NCBI RefSeq assembly: GCF_003337555.1
Contig: NZ_QPJK01000007.1
Location: forward strand, 62,001 to 126,000
Reading direction: 5' to 3'
Source of the DNA: Pseudorhodoferax soli
GTDB lineage: Bacteria > Pseudomonadota > Gammaproteobacteria > Burkholderiales > Burkholderiaceae_C
DNA: 64,000 nt
Made by a program: the position numbers and the translations under genes. Shown one piece after another: positions 16,790 to 25,933 of this stretch. The number at the start of each line of letters is the position of its first letter. Position 1 is the first letter of the stretch. A model generated the notes under the pieces. That model was not told the DNA's origin. It ran no database searches and saw only the letters and a list, made by a program, of their open reading frames with translations.

Positions 16790-18418
16790 TTAAAGCTGCC
16801 TGTCCGAAGGCGTCTTGCTTTCCGGGAATGGCCACACACCATTCGTGAATTTGAGTGCAACGATTCCGGTGTTCACGCAAGACGTGTAGAGACGCCCTTG
16901 AGCCGCATCGAGGAACGGAAGTGCAGCGCATCCGAGTCCAGCGGCAATGCCGTCAACCGCAGCCGGATTGAAGTATGCGACCTCTTTGACATTTTTCGGG
17001 TTGCGAATGTCAAATACACGGATCCCAGCCTGATAGTAGGTGCACGCCAGTGTCGTCGCATCGTCCCGATTGTCAACGCTGCACATGTGGACGTTGTAGT
17101 TTCCTCCTGCCGTCTCCATTTCAGGTGTGATCGTGGCGCAGACTTCGGGAACTGGCATTCCTGCCTCCAGCGTCAGTTTATTCACCAGAGTTGGAGTCGC
17201 CGAGCTTTCGATGTCGAAGATGCGAGGGGCGGAGAATGGGGTTATTCCAGCGGCGCAGGCATTCTTGAAGCCGGTGACGCCGAGTCCGCCGCCACCCTCA
17301 CCCCACGTGATCACGTAAGGCTTTCCACCAATGGTGACTGGAATCGTCAGTTGCTCCGCGGACGCATCATGGAACGTGACTTCCTGTTTGAATCGCATCT
17401 TCGCGTTGGGGAGTCGCGCCTGCACCTCTGATGTATCGACAACAAGGAAGCCGTTATGCCACTCGCCGGTTTGGGGTTGCACTCCATCGGAACGCGTCCA
17501 GTCGTATGCCATTGTCGTCATATACCCCGTGTTTCCATCGTTGCTCAAGGACAACCCGTGCGGAATTGCCTGCACATTCAGTTGAGCACTTACCTTGTAG
17601 CCAGGATTTGCGAAGGAACTGAGAAGAACCGGCGCGGTGGGGTCGGTGAGGTCGATGGCGTGGTACAGGCCGTGCACCAGGTCGCTGATGTAGTACGTGA
17701 GCCCGTCCGGTGCAAATGCTCCTTCGTGCCCCATGGCGCGTTCCTGAGCTGTGTAGGGCTGCTCCCCAGGCCAGGCGGCGATATCCGTAGCGTCAAACGT
17801 GATCGAAGTTGTGGTCGCGAGCAGTTGCGGATAGCGGCAGTCTGTTCCAACGTCGTAGACATCGAATCCTTTTGTGACCTCCGCTGTTCGAGGCGCGTTC
17901 ACGTAATAAGCAGAGACCAAGAGGCCTCGCTCCTGGTGCGCGCGAAGGCCCTCTCCGGGACCTTGCATCGCTGGGGTCATCAACGTCACAGTCTGGATGG
18001 GGCGATCCGGATCCGTGAGGTCAACGACAGCCGTTCCAAGTTCCGGCCGGCCGATTTCCCCGGCGAGCCCGCCGGAGAAACCGCAGGTGTGACCGGAACG
18101 ATCCTTCACCAGTGCAAATTGCCGCCAGATCCCATAACCACCGACTGGCGCCACTTCCCCGGTCTTCGTCATATTGCAGTTGTATCCAGGAAACAAGACT
18201 GCACGGTCCGGCATTGGGGTCTGCCCCTGCAGCCCGGGTTCAGACTTGTCACTTCCGCCACAGGTCGCCTTGGCGATCGCGAGAACACGCTCGCTGGCAG
18301 TTGTGGAAGCGTCGTCCCCGCCGCCGCAACCCATCAGAGCAAAGCATCCGCTTAACACCGTTGCCAGCAATGCCACATAGGGGGTTGCAGCTGTATTCGA
18401 ATCGAGGGCTGTTGTCAT
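16790..18418 (-). CDS. LVIVD-repeat beta-propeller lipoprotein
   Basis: 542 residues from the ATG at 18418, which has AAAGG eight bases upstream. The N-terminus is a lipoprotein signal with two possible lipobox cysteines (C25 in LSGC, C31 in LMGC), then a Gly-rich linker. The body carries repeats such as AVVDLTDPDRPIQTV, HAIDLTDPTAPVLLS, RIFDIESSATPTLV and RVFDIRNPKNVKEV, the LVIVD signature of surface or periplasmic propellers. Many cysteines suggest disulfides. Its role is unknown; propellers of this type usually bind partners or ligands. It is the first gene of the four-gene AT-richer operon and is preceded by ~790 bases without a gene. Confidence 0.8.
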   Translation of the reverse strand: MTTALDSNTAATPYVALLATVLSGCFALMGCGGGDDASTTASERVLAIAKATCGGSDKSEPGLQGQTPMPDRAVLFPGYNCNMTKTGEVAPVGGYGIWRQFALVKDRSGHTCGFSGGLAGEIGRPELGTAVVDLTDPDRPIQTVTLMTPAMQGPGEGLRAHQERGLLVSAYYVNAPRTAEVTKGFDVYDVGTDCRYPQLLATTTSITFDATDIAAWPGEQPYTAQERAMGHEGAFAPDGLTYYISDLVHGLYHAIDLTDPTAPVLLSSFANPGYKVSAQLNVQAIPHGLSLSNDGNTGYMTTMAYDWTRSDGVQPQTGEWHNGFLVVDTSEVQARLPNAKMRFKQEVTFHDASAEQLTIPVTIGGKPYVITWGEGGGGLGVTGFKNACAAGITPFSAPRIFDIESSATPTLVNKLTLEAGMPVPEVCATITPEMETAGGNYNVHMCSVDNRDDATTLACTYYQAGIRVFDIRNPKNVKEVAYFNPAAVDGIAAGLGCAALPFLDAAQGRLYTSCVNTGIVALKFTNGVWPFPESKTPSDRQL

Positions 18419-19206
18419 GTTTGGAACCTTTCTCGCAGCAGATATCACAGATCAACGACGGCCTCGGAACCGATGCCGCCTGCATTTGTGGAAAGGCCAG
18501 GATCTGGCGCCCAGAGACCTAGCCGGTTTCGTCCTCCAGTGCGGGGGCGCGACTCGATTCTTTACATTCCGGCCCATTCGGTCTTCCAGGTTCCGATCAC
18601 GCCGTATCGGATACCGACCAACATTCCGCGCTTCTCGGACGCGACCGTCTGTCGTGTCTTGTCTGCCAGCCTTGCAGACCTGCTCGCTACGCCGCGGCCA
18701 GATCGACCAAGCCGCCGGAAATCGACGATCGTTCGCTCACAACGCCGGGCCCTCGTCGCCTGCCCGCCGCGCATACCAAAGCAGCAGCGGGAAGCGCTCG
18801 ACCCATCCGGCGTCGAGGCCGCCCGCTAGAAGAGCAACCCCAACAAGCCCGGTCCGCCACTGAAGCGGCAACCAAGTAGAACGTATACGCTACACCTGTC
18901 GCGAGAAATCTCGACGGGCCTGAACTCATCTGGCCGCCTCTCTTCAACAGAATTCTCCGGAATTTCGCACCAATAGAAAGCGTCTTTCCACGATGGTGCG
19001 CAGCGCTTGCACCTAGTAAGAACGAGCGTTGACACTTCTTTATTCAGCGCTCAGGATTGCTGGGTCTTTGCGTCTGGATAGTCACCTGAACGGTCAACGA
19101 TCGGCGTCCTCCTGACGGTCGACGCCGACAGCAGCAATGGCCTGCATTTTGCGTTCAGGGGACCAGCCGACCGCTCTGCTCCCCTGTAATCGCACCATTG
19201 CTCACG
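18419..19206. other. Gene-poor stretch upstream of the LVIVD operon and AraC gene
   Basis: About 790 bases between two divergent genes. It must hold both promoters. Several 60-150-codon frames are open on both strands but none resembles a known protein or has a good ribosome site. I saw no strong repeat. Confidence 0.45.
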
Positions 19207-20169
19207 ATGCACAAGCGCCCTGCGTCCTATCAAGACAACATCCATAGCTGTGAAGTCCATCGCACCGACGTGCAAGGCACGGTCCATTCTTTGGAGGCCG
19301 CCAGATGGCAGGGGCTACCTATTGCGATGGCCCAGACCGATGAGAGCATCACCGTCGAAGCAGGCTATGTCCCCTGTTCTGCCGTGTCGGTGTTCCTTGG
19401 CGGGCACGGTAGTTGGCTGGCGCGAAGTGGCGTCTCCAGTTGGGGGGGGGCAATCCATGCCGGACAGGCCTGCGTTCTTCCTCGTCACACAGAGATCGAC
19501 ACGGGGATCATCAACGGCGTTGTCGAGCTGGCCGTCGGTGCGCAGTTCCCCGAAGCGCTCCTGAGCAGGTACCTTCAGGACGATGCGAGAGGGTTCGACC
19601 TTCTACTTTCCAGCGACGAGAGGGATGTCGGCTTGCTCAGCATCTTCACAAGCATCAAGAACGAGATCGTCGGCGGCTGCATCTCCGGTGCAATGTTCGC
19701 TGACGGCTTGTCTCTCGCGCTGATCGCTCATGTGAAGGCGAGATATGCTGTGCGAGGAGAGGGCCTCAGTTCGCGAGGCAGGCTTACGCAAAAACACCTT
19801 GCAAGGATCAACGAGTACGTCGACTGCAACCTTTCGTTAGACATCAGCGTCGCATGCATTGCAGAACTGGTGAACATGAGCCCATCACACTTCTCGAGGG
19901 TCTTCAAAGCGACGACCGGGATGTCTCCGTACCGATATTTGCAAGATCTTCGGGTGCGCAGGTCGATCGAACTCATGAAAGGGCCAATGTCGCTCGCTCA
20001 GATCGCCATGAATGTCGGACTGGGAAGCCAGTCGCATTTCAGCGATGTCTTTCGAAGGATGACCGGGGTCTCGCCAGGCAAGCACCGCGGCCAGCAGCGA
20101 AGACGCGAGGTTGCTCCGTTCAATGAGCAATCCGGTGTTGGCGCCGTCCGAGAAATGAGCCACTTCTGA
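19207..20169 (+). CDS. AraC family transcriptional regulator
   Basis: 320 residues with a C-terminal AraC double HTH (ISVACIAELVNMSPSHFSRVF and LAQIAMNVGLGSQSHFSDVF, ending GVSPGKHR). The N-terminal part is a cupin-like or divergent sensor region. The ATG at 19207 was chosen over a TTG at 19198; neither has a clear ribosome site. Codons 79-81 include an uninterrupted run of nine G (19442-19450), so one-base slippage would truncate the protein before its HTH. It is transcribed away from the LVIVD operon, so it may control that operon, or the unknown ORF downstream. Organisation parallels the AraC protein at 450. Confidence 0.82.
   Translation: MHKRPASYQDNIHSCEVHRTDVQGTVHSLEAARWQGLPIAMAQTDESITVEAGYVPCSAVSVFLGGHGSWLARSGVSSWGGAIHAGQACVLPRHTEIDTGIINGVVELAVGAQFPEALLSRYLQDDARGFDLLLSSDERDVGLLSIFTSIKNEIVGGCISGAMFADGLSLALIAHVKARYAVRGEGLSSRGRLTQKHLARINEYVDCNLSLDISVACIAELVNMSPSHFSRVFKATTGMSPYRYLQDLRVRRSIELMKGPMSLAQIAMNVGLGSQSHFSDVFRRMTGVSPGKHRGQQRRREVAPFNEQSGVGAVREMSHF
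19442..19450 (+). repeat. Nine-base poly-G tract inside the AraC gene
   Basis: Nine consecutive G residues within the coding frame (SSWGGAIH). Tracts of this length are known slippage sites. Here a gain or loss of one base would cut off the DNA-binding domain. Confidence 0.9.
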
Positions 20170-20202
20170 AGGCTCACCTTTGCATCAGCGCCGACAGCAG
20201 CT

Positions 20203-20703
20203 ATGCCGCGGGAGATTAAGCGGCTCGGGCGACAGGAGGAGGAAGCATGGATCGAGTTTTACCCGCAGGCGCGTCGAGATCCAACGCTCCCCTTGGAGAT
20301 CCTCATCGAACTCGAACATGACGATGCGCTGCGCCGCCGCCACCGCGGTCAGTACCTGTGCTTCCAGCGAAGCATCGGACTCGACAAGAGCCGAGAGGCG
20401 CGCCAGCAGCGGATCGGCCAGGACGTCATGCGGTCGCTCGGTGCCTTCTTCATCGTGTTGCCCCAAGGCGCGGAGGGGCTGGCGAAGAACCTGGGCCATC
20501 TCACGCAGGCTTGCATCCCGGAAGATGCGACCAAGGCGACGGAGCGTCAGGCCAGGCGCCTACTGGAAGGCAACGGCTATGGCCCCGTAGAGAGATCGAT
20601 ATGTGATAGCGCACGCAAAGCAGCCGTCAAAGCCGATGTACCGACCCATTCGGCGAAAGCGGCTGCAAGCGCGCCCGACCAAAAGCAGTCCACGCCTGCA
20701 TGA
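20203..20703 (+). CDS. Doubtful hypothetical protein
   Basis: 166 codons starting 33 bases after the AraC gene on the same strand. No family is recognised and no ribosome site is clear. The product is hydrophilic and rich in Arg, Gln and Ala, with no signal peptide or membrane segment. The opposite strand is also partly open, so this could be a chance frame or decayed gene. GC at third codon positions looks moderately high, which mildly favours coding. Kept only because it fills an otherwise empty ~900-base stretch. Confidence 0.3.
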   Translation: MPREIKRLGRQEEEAWIEFYPQARRDPTLPLEILIELEHDDALRRRHRGQYLCFQRSIGLDKSREARQQRIGQDVMRSLGAFFIVLPQGAEGLAKNLGHLTQACIPEDATKATERQARRLLEGNGYGPVERSICDSARKAAVKADVPTHSAKAAASAPDQKQSTPA

Positions 20704-21077
20704 GTCCTCCGGCCCACTGCCCGCAGCGACTGCTGCGGCGCAGGGTGTGCCCGGAGCTCGCCGTCCCGCGCATGGTGCCGCCGCATACTGCGGGCCGCAC
20801 CACCACGAATTGTTTCCGTCGGGTACGTCCGGTAGGCCAGTACCTGTGTTGCGATGCCGCTAGGTCGGATGTTCATGCCGATGGGGTCGTCGGCCAGCTA
20901 CTGCCCGGATTTGACGATGGGTCGACGGCAATCGGACGGGATGTCAAGCATGGTGGCGCACCATCCACGTCGCTGCTGCTGCCGCTGGGAGTCGCACCTC
21001 ACTTGCAGGATCGGCAGCGAGGCAGCCCGGCCATCGCATGCTGCGCCCCACTCTCGAATCCCAGGCGGCCAACGAAC
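20704..21077. other. Short gene-less stretch
   Basis: About 370 bases between the doubtful ORF and the end of livF. No gene, repeat or clear terminator seen; GC-rich throughout. Confidence 0.45.
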
Positions 21078-21815
21078 TCATACGCTGAGGTAGGCCCGGC
21101 GGACCTCGTCGTTCTGTGCGAGGGCCTCGATGGAGCCTTCAAACCGGATCTGCCCCTTCTCGAGCACGTAGGCGCGGTCGCTCACGAGCTCGGCGAAGTG
21201 CATGTTCTGCTCGGACAGCAGGATGGACACGCCCTGGCTCTTGAGCTGCAGGATCATGTGCGCCATCTGCTCGACGATGACGGGCGCCACGCCCTCCGAC
21301 GGCTCGTCCAGCAACACCAGGTAGGGGTTGCCCATCAGCGTGCGCGCCACGGTCAGCATCTGCTGCTCGCCGCCGCTCATGCGGCCGCCCGGGCGCTGCG
21401 GCATCTCGCCGAGGTTGGGGAACAGCTTGAACAGCTTCTCGGGCGTCCACAGCGGCGCGTCGGTGCCATCGGCCCAGCGCCGCGCGGGCTGCCTGCCGAC
21501 CTCCAGGTTTTCCATGACCGTGAGGTCGGTGAACACGCGCCGGTCTTCGGGCACGAAGCCCAGGCCCAAGCGCGACGCATGGTGCGGCTCGGTGCGTGAG
21601 ATGTCGTGGTCCAGGAAACGGATGCTGCCGGCGCGCTTGGCCAGCATGCCCATGATGGCCTTGAGCGTGGTGGACTTGCCGGCGCCGTTGCGGCCCATCA
21701 GCGCCACGACCTCGCCGCGGCGCACATTAAGGCCGACCTCATAAAGGATCTGCGCGGCGCCGTACCAGGCGCACAGGCCTTTGGCTTCCAACAGGAGGGG
21801 TGCGTTGTTCATCAT
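21078..21815 (-). CDS. livF: ABC transporter ATP-binding protein LivF type
   Basis: 245 residues: Walker A GRNGAGKST, signature MSGGEQQM, Walker B YLVLLDEPSEG, and the D-loop/H-region LSEQNMHF, where the glutamine in place of the usual LxxH context is typical of LivF. It is one of the two cytoplasmic ATPases of a branched-chain-amino-acid-type (HAAT) importer. The start codon overlaps the livG stop by four bases (ATGA), so the two are translationally coupled. It is the last gene of the livK-livHM-livG-livF unit beside the nicotinate genes. The importer probably carries nicotinate or a related acid rather than amino acids, as argued in the findings. Confidence 0.92.
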   Translation of the reverse strand: MMNNAPLLLEAKGLCAWYGAAQILYEVGLNVRRGEVVALMGRNGAGKSTTLKAIMGMLAKRAGSIRFLDHDISRTEPHHASRLGLGFVPEDRRVFTDLTVMENLEVGRQPARRWADGTDAPLWTPEKLFKLFPNLGEMPQRPGGRMSGGEQQMLTVARTLMGNPYLVLLDEPSEGVAPVIVEQMAHMILQLKSQGVSILLSEQNMHFAELVSDRAYVLEKGQIRFEGSIEALAQNDEVRRAYLSV

Positions 21816-22597
21816 GCCGGAACTCCCACTGCATCAGCTTTCTCGAAGGTCTTCCCGGTGCCGAAGTAGACCTCCTGCACCTTGGGATGGTCGCGGATCT
21901 CCAGCGGCTTGCCCTGGGCGATCAGCCGGCCGCGCGCCAGCACGATCATGCGGTCGGCATAGGCGAACACCACGTCCATGCTGTGCTCCGTGAACAGCAC
22001 GGCCATGTCACGCTCCACCACGAGCTGCTTGGTCAGCGCCATGAGCGCATTGCGTTCCTTGGGCGCCATGCCGGCCGTGGGCTCGTCCATGAGCAGCAGC
22101 TTAGGGTCGTTCGCCATGGCAATGGCCAGCTCCACTCGTTTGACGTCCCCGTACGCCAGTTCACTGCACGGCCGGTCGGCCTGGGCCCGCATTCCGACCT
22201 GATCCAGCAGGTCGAGCGCATACCCCAGTCTGTGGTCGGCCGCGCGTCGCCAGGTAGAGAACATGTGCTTGTCGTGCGACAGCAGCGCCATCTGGACGTT
22301 CTCTACCACGGTAAGCGACGCGAACGTCTCCGCGATCTGGAACGTGCGACCCACACCGAGCCGCCAGATCTCGCGGGGGGGCTTGCCGATCAGCTCGACG
22401 CCGTTGAGCCGAATCGAACCCGCATTGGCGCGGAGTTGTCCGTTGACCATGTTGAAGGTCGTGGACTTCCCAGCACCGTTGGGACCGATCAGGGCGAGGA
22501 GTTCCCCCGCCCGCAGGTCGAAGTCAATGCCATCGACGGCTTTGACGCCTCCGAAGGACTTCCCGAGTCCTTTCACGGTAAGCACTGCTGCGCTCAT
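21812..22597 (-). CDS. livG: ABC transporter ATP-binding protein LivG type
   Basis: 261 residues: Walker A GPNGAGKST, signature region ELAYGDVKRVELA (YGD where most families have SGG, a common LivG variant), Walker B LLLMDEPTAG, switch histidine in FTEHSMDVVF, and the C-terminal VQEVYFG that closes LivG proteins. It pairs with LivF to power the importer. Its start overlaps the end of the fused permease gene by four bases. All four transporter genes lie on one strand in the usual receptor-permease-ATPase order. Confidence 0.93.
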   Translation of the reverse strand: MSAAVLTVKGLGKSFGGVKAVDGIDFDLRAGELLALIGPNGAGKSTTFNMVNGQLRANAGSIRLNGVELIGKPPREIWRLGVGRTFQIAETFASLTVVENVQMALLSHDKHMFSTWRRAADHRLGYALDLLDQVGMRAQADRPCSELAYGDVKRVELAIAMANDPKLLLMDEPTAGMAPKERNALMALTKQLVVERDMAVLFTEHSMDVVFAYADRMIVLARGRLIAQGKPLEIRDHPKVQEVYFGTGKTFEKADAVGVPA

Positions 22598-24525
22598 GGG
22601 GTCACCTTTGCCAGAGAACCGACGCTAGGCGCTGCGTTGCGTCGCAGCGCAGTGAAGCGATCTCGCATCTGCTTGCCGTAGCCTGCCAGCCCTTGCGGGA
22701 ACAGCAGTACCAGCAGCAGGATGGTGCCGCCCAACATAGCGCGCCAATAGTCGGTGTTGCGCGCCACGGTGTCGTGCAGCCAGGTGAAGCTGATAGCACC
22801 GACCACGGGACCGGCCAAGGTCTGGATGCCGCCCAGCAACACCATGACGAGGCCGTCGATGGACTTGGTCACGCTGAGCGACTCGGGCGAAATGCTGCCT
22901 TTGGAGAAGGCGAACAGCGCTCCGGCGAGGCCGCCGACCGCGCCGGCCACAACGAAGGCCGCCCACTGCATGCGCTTTACGTCGATGCCAATGGCATCCG
23001 CCCGCAGCCCCGAATCGCGCCCGGCACGGAGCGCATAGCCAAAGGGCGAGAACAGCACGCGGCGCAGCCACCAGATGCCGAGACCCACCAGCGCCAGCGT
23101 GAGCCAGTAGTACATGCGCTTGTCGGCAAAGGCTGCAGAGGGCCAGACGCCTGTAAGGCCGTTGCTACCGCCGGTGAAGGTGTCCCACTGGTAGGCCACG
23201 GCCCAGGTGATCTGCGCGAAGGCGAGTGTGAGCATAGCAAGGTAGACACCCGACAGCCGCACCGCAAACCAGCCGTACACGAAGGCACCAAGCGCGGCAA
23301 CCAGTGGGGCAAGCACCAACGCGGCCTCCATCGACATGCCGGCTTCACGCACGAACAGAGCGGCCGCGTAGGCACCCAGGCCGAAGTAGGCCGCATGACC
23401 GAAGGAGTGCATGCCGGCCGGCCCCATGATGAAGTGCAAGCTGGTGGCGAACAACGCGGCGATCAACAGGTCGATCAGCAGCACGGTGGTGTAGGAAGCA
23501 GCCTCGGTCAGCAGCGGCACGGCGGCCAGTCCTAATGCCATGGCGGCGACGAATCCCTGATAACCGACGCCAGAGCGGCGCAGCGGTTCCTCGGGAACTC
23601 CGACGTAGCGGCTGGATGCCTGGGCCTTGCCCAGCAGCCCCCACGGACGCCAGACCAGCACAGCGGCCATGACCAGGAAGTCCACCATCAGCGTGAGCTT
23701 TGAGAACGACACCTCGAGGCCAAACAGATTGACCACGCCGAGCCAGATGCAGATGGCCTTTAGCTCGGCAACCAGCAGCGCCGCGAGGAACGCCCCCGGC
23801 AACGAGCCCATGCCGCCCACAACCACCACCACGAAAGCCGCGCCGATGATGTGCAGGTCCATTTCCAGCGTGGCCGGTTCGCGCGGCAGTTGCAGCGCGC
23901 CTCCCAAGCCCGCCAGCAGAGCTCCGAGCGCGAACACGGCCGTGAACAACCAGGCCTGGTTCACGCCCAGCGCGCTGACCATCTCGCGGTCCTGCGTGGC
24001 CGCGCGCACCAGCGTGCCGAAGCGCGTGCGCGTCAGCAGGAGCCAGACCAATCCCAGCACTACCGGGCCCACGGCGATCAGGAACAGGTCGTAGGACGGG
24101 AACTGCCGACCAAGGATCTCGACCGCGCCGCGCAGGCCAGGTGCACGCGGACCCAGCAGTTCCTCGGGGCCCCAGAGCCACAAGGCAGCGTCCTTGATCA
24201 CGAGCACCAGGGCGAAGGTGGCGAGCAGCTGGAACAGTTCTGGCGCTTTGTAGATGCGCCGCAACAGGACCACCTCGACGACGGCCCCCAAGATGCCCAC
24301 CGCAATCGCCGCCAGCAGCAGCGCGGACCAGAAGCCGAGCACGCCGCCGAGCCGCTCGACGAGCGTGTAGGCCGTATAAATGCCGACCATGAAGAACGAG
24401 CCGTGCGCGAAGTTGACGATGCGCGTAACACCGAAGATCAGCGAGAGCCCGGCCGCGACCAAGAACAACGAGGACGCCGAAGCGAGCCCGTTGAGGAGTT
24501 GGACGATGAGTCCTGAGGTGCTCAT
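22594..24525 (-). CDS. Fused LivH-LivM ABC permease
   Basis: 643 residues, about twice the size of a single permease. The first ~290 residues are LivH-like (GLSLIFGVTRIVNFAHGSFFMVG; FGTLVRAATQDREMVSALGV), and the rest is LivM-like (MGPAGMHSFGHAAYFGLGAYAAA; FGYALRAGRDSGLRADAIGI). So both inner-membrane subunits of the importer are made as one chain, with a linker near residue 295-320. Such fusions are known in this family. The ATG at 24525 has GGAG six bases upstream. A stem-loop separates it from livK, and livG overlaps its 3' end. Confidence 0.92.
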   Translation of the reverse strand: MSTSGLIVQLLNGLASASSLFLVAAGLSLIFGVTRIVNFAHGSFFMVGIYTAYTLVERLGGVLGFWSALLLAAIAVGILGAVVEVVLLRRIYKAPELFQLLATFALVLVIKDAALWLWGPEELLGPRAPGLRGAVEILGRQFPSYDLFLIAVGPVVLGLVWLLLTRTRFGTLVRAATQDREMVSALGVNQAWLFTAVFALGALLAGLGGALQLPREPATLEMDLHIIGAAFVVVVVGGMGSLPGAFLAALLVAELKAICIWLGVVNLFGLEVSFSKLTLMVDFLVMAAVLVWRPWGLLGKAQASSRYVGVPEEPLRRSGVGYQGFVAAMALGLAAVPLLTEAASYTTVLLIDLLIAALFATSLHFIMGPAGMHSFGHAAYFGLGAYAAALFVREAGMSMEAALVLAPLVAALGAFVYGWFAVRLSGVYLAMLTLAFAQITWAVAYQWDTFTGGSNGLTGVWPSAAFADKRMYYWLTLALVGLGIWWLRRVLFSPFGYALRAGRDSGLRADAIGIDVKRMQWAAFVVAGAVGGLAGALFAFSKGSISPESLSVTKSIDGLVMVLLGGIQTLAGPVVGAISFTWLHDTVARNTDYWRAMLGGTILLLVLLFPQGLAGYGKQMRDRFTALRRNAAPSVGSLAKVTP

Positions 24526-24609
24526 GATGTGCTCCTTACCACCAAGGAGATGGCGTCGATGCAGCAGGAAACGCCGAGGCGGTCATAGCCGAGCGGCAAT
24601 GCCCGGCGC

Positions 24610-24631
24610 CGCGCCGCGGTGACGCGGCGCG
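24610..24631 (-). other. Intercistronic stem-loop between livK and the permease gene
   Basis: A nine-base perfect stem (24610-24618 with 24623-24631, all G:C) closes a GTGA loop, 41 bases after the livK stop and 85 bases before the permease start. No T-run follows on the transcribed strand. In binding-protein operons such hairpins commonly protect the receptor mRNA or reduce read-through, giving excess receptor over permease; that role is inferred. Confidence 0.5.
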
Positions 24632-24671
24632 ACTGGGTCTTCAAAGACGACAGGCTTGGCATCTGCAGACC

Positions 24672-25877
24672 TCAGTCGGCCAGACGCGAAGTCTTGACGT
24701 CCGCGATGTTCGGCTGGAACCGAGCATCGCTCCCGTCAAGGTACGTGTAGTCGACCATGATGCCCGCCGCACCTTCCTTTTTCGTGCGGCCCACGAATGC
24801 TCCCATGGTCGATTGGTGGTCCTCGGAGCGGTAGGTGATCCTGCCGAACGGCGAATCGACCTGCAGCCCCTTGAATCCCTCGACTAGCTTTTCGGCATCA
24901 GCACCCTTGGCCTTCGCGATACCGGCGGCAGCGGACTTGATCATGGTGTATCCCACCACGGAACCCAGGCGCGGATAGTCCTTGAACCTAGTCTGGTACG
25001 CACTCGCGAACGCGGAGTGCTCAGCCGTCTTTATCGAGTACCAGGGATAGCCGGTGACGACCCAACCGTCGGGAGCCTCGTCCTTGAGCGGATCCAGGTA
25101 TTCGGGTTCGCCGGTGAGAACGGACACCACGGCACGGTCCTTGAACAGGCCACGTGTGTTGCCTTCGCGGACGAACTTGGAGAGGTCGGCGCCGAACAGC
25201 ACGTTGAAGATCGCATCGGGCTTGGCATCGGCCAGGGCCTGAACGACGCTGCCGGCATCGACCTTGCCCAGCGGAGGAGCCTGCTCGGTGACGAACTCCA
25301 CGTCTGGCTGCGCCGCCTTCAACAGCTTCTTGAACGCAGCCGCTGCCGACTGGCCATACTCGTAGTTCGGGTAGACGACAGCCCAACGCTTCTTGTTGAG
25401 CTTGACGGCTTCGGGCACCAGCATCGAGGCCTGTGTGTAAGTCCCGGGACGAAGCCGGAATGTATAGCGGTTGCCACCTTGCCACGTCATCTTGTCGGTC
25501 AGCGGTTCGCCGGCCAGATAGAAGACCTTGCGCTGCTTCGCAAAGTCAGCCAAGGCGAGGCCGGTGTTCGACAGGAAGGCGCCGGCAATCAGATCCACCT
25601 TCTCGCGCGAGACTAGTTCCTCGGCCATGCGCACAGTGTCGCCAGGGTTCGCATTGTCGTCACGCAACACCAACTCCAGCTTCTTGCCGTTGATGCCTCC
25701 CGACGCGTTGATCTCGTCGATGGCCAGCTCCATGCCCCTCTTGTAGGGCTCCAGGAACGCAGGCTGCGCCTTGTAGCTGTTGATCTCACCGATCTTGTAA
25801 ACGCCTTGCGCCCAAAGCGACGTCGTTGCGGCACAGGCCATCACAACGATCGAGGTACGGACATGAAAGATGGACAT
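24672..25877 (-). CDS. ABC transporter substrate-binding protein, predicted nicotinate/pyridine acid receptor
   Basis: 401 residues from the ATG at 25877. A signal peptide ends near LWAQG, and the mature protein starts VYKIGEINSYKAQPAFLEPYKRGMELA, a Peripla_BP_6 receptor of the LivK class. It differs from leucine receptors around the binding region and resembles those for aromatic or small carboxylic acids, but the ligand cannot be read directly. It begins the livKHMGF unit. The operator motif AGCGTACACGCT lies 57 bases upstream, nearly the same distance as before nicC (59 bases). I infer control by NicR and uptake of nicotinate or hydroxynicotinate. Family sure, ligand inferred. Confidence 0.88.
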   Translation of the reverse strand: MSIFHVRTSIVVMACAATTSLWAQGVYKIGEINSYKAQPAFLEPYKRGMELAIDEINASGGINGKKLELVLRDDNANPGDTVRMAEELVSREKVDLIAGAFLSNTGLALADFAKQRKVFYLAGEPLTDKMTWQGGNRYTFRLRPGTYTQASMLVPEAVKLNKKRWAVVYPNYEYGQSAAAAFKKLLKAAQPDVEFVTEQAPPLGKVDAGSVVQALADAKPDAIFNVLFGADLSKFVREGNTRGLFKDRAVVSVLTGEPEYLDPLKDEAPDGWVVTGYPWYSIKTAEHSAFASAYQTRFKDYPRLGSVVGYTMIKSAAAGIAKAKGADAEKLVEGFKGLQVDSPFGRITYRSEDHQSTMGAFVGRTKKEGAAGIMVDYTYLDGSDARFQPNIADVKTSRLAD

Positions 25878-25933
25878 AGCGAATCTGAAAAGTTGAAGCC
25901 AATGTGGCCCAGCCATTGGCTGGGGCTATTTAA

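Noticed and set aside
18473-19035. Small ORFs upstream of the LVIVD operon
   Set aside because: No family resemblance, composition like shadow frames; one short hydrophobic segment is not enough.
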